Source of the DNA: Eisenibacter elegans DSM 3317
Lineage (GTDB): Bacteria > Bacteroidota > Bacteroidia > Cytophagales > Microscillaceae
NCBI RefSeq assembly: GCF_000430505.1
Contig: NZ_AUMD01000012.1
Span: 455,547 to 519,546, forward strand
Direction of reading: 5' to 3'
DNA: 64,000 nt
The notes under the pieces are model-generated. The model was given only the letters and a program-made list of their open reading frames with translations, was not told the DNA's origin and made no database searches. Shown here one piece after another: positions 62,025 to 64,000 of the stretch. The first letter of the stretch is position 1. Every line of letters begins with the position of its first letter. A program made the position numbers and the translations under genes.

Positions 62025-62651
62025 ATGAAAACAACTTTATGGATGAGTCTTTGCCTTTGGATAGCCAGCCAGTATGCCATACAGGCACAAGGAGTGATGC
62101 AGTACCGCGAATGGCATCACGAAGGCAAGGCTCAAATGGTAGCAGGGGATTATGTGGCGGCTATTGCCAGCTTTGACAAGGCCATCCAACGGATGCCTTA
62201 TTATGTTACGATGTATTTTGACCGCGCCGATGCCAAGGTGCTCAACGGCCAATATAAAGAGGCTATAGGCGATTATAACTACGTGCTCGAAAAGCAACAA
62301 CGCAACTACAAAGCCTTTCGGGGGCGTGGCATCGCCAATTATCATCTGAATAACTTTGATGCGGCGGAGCGCGACCTGCGCGAATGCCTCAAATATTCGC
62401 CGGTAGATATGGAAGCGCAAAAATACCTCAATTATGTGCTCGAAGAGAAAGAAGCCTTGGCACAACAAGCCGCAATGGAACGCGCCCGCCAACAAGCCCT
62501 GAATCAGCAATACCAAGCCCGACGAGAGGCCGAGCTGCGCCGTTATCGTACGGCAGTAGTGGCGGCGGCGGTGGTGCCTGTGGTAGTTTGGGCGGCTTGG
62601 CGGCCTACACGCTACCATTACCGCAGCGTATACTATTACCGTCGCTGGTAA
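62025..62651 (+). CDS. Exported TPR protein with a membrane tail
   Basis: 208 residues with a signal peptide (MKTTLWMSLCLWIASQYAIQ, cleavage at QAQ-G). Three TPR-like units follow (GKAQMVAGDYVAAIASFDKAIQRMP, MYFDRADAKVLNGQYKEAIGDYNYVLEK, AFRGRGIANYHLNNFDAAERDLRECLKYSP). The rest is Gln/Arg/Ala-rich and ends in a hydrophobic stretch (AVVAAAVVPVVVWAAW) plus an aromatic basic tail (YHYRSVYYYRRW). It may link partners in the envelope; the tail is unusual. Confidence 0.82.
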   Translation: MKTTLWMSLCLWIASQYAIQAQGVMQYREWHHEGKAQMVAGDYVAAIASFDKAIQRMPYYVTMYFDRADAKVLNGQYKEAIGDYNYVLEKQQRNYKAFRGRGIANYHLNNFDAAERDLRECLKYSPVDMEAQKYLNYVLEEKEALAQQAAMERARQQALNQQYQARREAELRRYRTAVVAAAVVPVVVWAAWRPTRYHYRSVYYYRRW

Positions 62652-62657
62652 GCGCTG

Positions 62658-63176
62658 TTACTGCTCTTTTTTCAAACCTTCTTGGATACACTCACGGAAG
62701 CCTGTCGGGTTGGCTACATACTCGATGGGCTTTTCTGTGCCCGCCCCCCCCGACGCAGTAATATTGATTTTGCCAAAATTCAACAAACGCCCAATCAGGC
62801 TTTGGCTTACTTCTACAGTTTCTATATGTTTGAGGCTGATGGTCATAGAATTATAAGTAATGACTCCTTCCTTGATGTAGATGCGTTTGTTGGTAATGAT
62901 GAGCACCGTGCTACGGATTTTGATGTATTCGATCAACCCACGCACAGCACCAAACCCAAAAATAAGATAAGATACCACACGCAAAAACCAGTTGAAGTCA
63001 GGGTTTTCGATGCTGATAGCCAAGACCAACAGGGTAATGCCTCCCAACATAATCAACCCGGGAACGGTATAGAGTACCCAGTGTAGAGAGGCACGGTGGA
63101 TGACATGCTCGCCTTTTTGTACGCCGGCAGCTGCGTTTTTGCGTTGTTGGGCGCTGGAATTTTCTTTAGAAGACAT
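62658..63176 (-). CDS. PH-domain (bPH2/DUF304) membrane protein
   Basis: 172 residues: two membrane segments (HWVLYTVPGLIMLGGITLLVLAIS and FLRVVSYLIFGFGAVRGLIEYI) followed by the bacterial PH fold STVLIITNKRIYIKEGVITYNSMTISLKHIETVEVSQSLIGRLLNFGKINITASGGAG (family core in part). The role is unknown; such proteins sit near the inner membrane. It is transcribed away from the Lrp gene. Confidence 0.85.
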   Translation of the reverse strand: MSSKENSSAQQRKNAAAGVQKGEHVIHRASLHWVLYTVPGLIMLGGITLLVLAISIENPDFNWFLRVVSYLIFGFGAVRGLIEYIKIRSTVLIITNKRIYIKEGVITYNSMTISLKHIETVEVSQSLIGRLLNFGKINITASGGAGTEKPIEYVANPTGFRECIQEGLKKEQ

Positions 63177-63234
63177 GGGGCTAAAAAATACGAAACAATA
63201 AAACTAGACCAGTAGCTGCTAAGCAAAAGCTAAG

Positions 63235-63711
63235 TTAAGACTTTTCGGGCAAAATAGGCAAGCTTCGCGCTAGGGATTCTTCGAGTGAGATAAAAGTCTC
63301 TGTCCGTTGAATACCCGGAATTTTCTGAATTTTATCATACAACACATTGCGCAGGTGGTTGGTGTCGCGGCAAAGCAGCTTGACAAAGATGCCGTAGGTA
63401 CCTGTTGTGTAGTGGATATCGATAATCTCGGCGACCTCTTTCAGCCGCACCAACACATCCTCATACAGTGCGCTACGATCCAAATAAATGCCCAAAAAGG
63501 CTGTAATATCCCAACCCAGCTTTTTATAATCTACAACCAAATGCGCCCCCTTGATGAGGCCTTGTTGCTTCATCTTGCGCATGCGGGCGTGTACAGTTCC
63601 GTCCGAAACAAAGACTTGCTTGGCTACTTCGGTGTAGGGCAAAGTAGCGTCAGCGCTCAACAAACGAAGGATTTGCCAATCGGTATTGTCGATTTCGAAA
63701 ATTTTGTCCAT
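63235..63711 (-). CDS. Lrp/AsnC family transcriptional regulator
   Basis: 158 residues. The N-terminal helix-turn-helix is DNTDWQILRLLSADATLPYTEVAKQVFVSDGTVHARMRKMKQQGLIKGA; the C-terminal RAM ligand domain follows with LGIYLDRSALYEDVLVRLKEVAEIIDIHYTTGTYGIFVKLLCRDTNHLRNVLYDKIQKIPGIQRTETFISLEE (family order). It would sense amino acids such as leucine and control metabolic genes, perhaps the divergent unit at the right edge. It lies 58 bases from the PH gene on the same strand. Confidence 0.92.
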   Translation of the reverse strand: MDKIFEIDNTDWQILRLLSADATLPYTEVAKQVFVSDGTVHARMRKMKQQGLIKGAHLVVDYKKLGWDITAFLGIYLDRSALYEDVLVRLKEVAEIIDIHYTTGTYGIFVKLLCRDTNHLRNVLYDKIQKIPGIQRTETFISLEESLARSLPILPEKS

Positions 63712-64000
63712 TTCTAAGATATTAAAATTAGATATTTTTTATTTTTTCACTCAAAAATACGAAAACAATATTTTTTAGCAAATATTTTTAAGAAATTTGC
63801 AGTTAAAAAGATTTTGCCCTTACTTTGTCTCAACAATAAGGCAAACAATAAATATCGACTACAACAAACAAAGTCGGTAGATTATTTGCCAAATTGAATA
63901 AAACGATACTGTAAGGTGATGAAATCAGGCAGCCATGCCCTCCGGTCTCGGGGGTGGGGATTAAGGGACAAATCGCAAGACTAACCGCCCCGTGAAGGTT
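63712..64000 (+). promoter_or_regulatory. Divergent leader with hairpins at the right edge, possibly a structured RNA
   Basis: Upstream of a rightward transcript. TTTG at 63796-63799 and a near -7 TACTTTG at 63821-63827 could form a promoter. A long hairpin at 63840-63890 pairs GGCAAA with TTTGCC and ATCGACT with AGTCGGT. From about 63920 the sequence becomes GC-rich with several short hairpins (GGCA/TGCC, CTCCG/CGGGG). No known riboswitch is recognised. The window ends before any ATG of the downstream gene. Confidence 0.35.

Noticed and set aside
63840..64000. Known riboswitch classes (cobalamin, TPP, SAM, FMN, fluoride) for the right-edge leader
   Set aside because: None of their conserved core sequences could be found in the visible part; kept only as an unidentified structured leader.

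Overview
The window looks like chromosomal DNA of a Bacteroidota bacterium, most likely of the Cytophagales type. Three things suggest this. Several genes are preceded by the Bacteroidota -7 promoter element (TAnnTTTG), and the best cases also have TTTG about 18-19 bases upstream. Most genes lack a purine-rich ribosome binding site. The gene families are typical of the group: WG repeats, DUF2147, bacterial GGGP synthase, long SurA-like foldases, and GAF/PAS sensors with a 'SAQEEEMRQ' coiled coil. The content is mainly housekeeping, with no phage, integrase or CRISPR array.

Layout. 1-8 kb: the end of a PolX-type protein, a tRNA cluster (Gly-Leu-Gly), an envelope protein gene split by an in-frame TGA, a CoA-binding protein, an MBL hydrolase, DUF2147, GGGP synthase and a holin-like pair. 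7.6-17.6 kb: an AddB-like nuclease, a kinase-less HAMP/GAF/PAS sensor, an AraC regulator, acyl-CoA dehydrogenase and a metallophosphatase. 17.8-25.3 kb: a dienoyl-CoA isomerase-like crotonase, TPR and small exported proteins, a MEST-like hydrolase next to MenE and a TerB-like protein, MnmD and a DUF2236 protein. 25.7-33 kb: a three-gene periplasmic foldase operon, dprA, and the rpsF-rpsR-rplI operon. 33-43 kb: an amine oxidase, a NuiA-like inhibitor, a BASS transporter, folB, a DivIVA-like protein, a WD40 protein, a WG-repeat protein and small exported proteins. 43-56 kb: a fused topoisomerase VI-like protein, metG, an aspartase-TerB fusion, a Sel1-repeat protein, an M1 peptidase, a gamma carbonic anhydrase, a pentapeptide protein and a TlpA-like thioredoxin. 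57-64 kb: bioB, sppA, folK, ppx/gppA, DUF493, a TPR protein, a PH-domain protein and an Lrp regulator, then the start of a structured leader at the right edge.

The most striking non-coding content is two families of short intergenic elements. Family A (about 80-110 bp, 11 copies) has ends like TATACC/GGTATA and a central TTGATnATCAA palindrome. Family B (about 110 bp, 5 copies or pieces) has near-perfect 19-bp terminal inverted repeats beginning CACGCCAC. One A copy sits inside a B copy. The most interesting protein is the 786-residue GHKL plus Top6A/Toprim fusion at 43.4-45.8 kb. Others worth attention are the PPIase carrying an embedded OmpA-like domain, the aspartase-TerB fusion, the MEST-like hydrolase, and the PolX with an apparently dead polymerase site.
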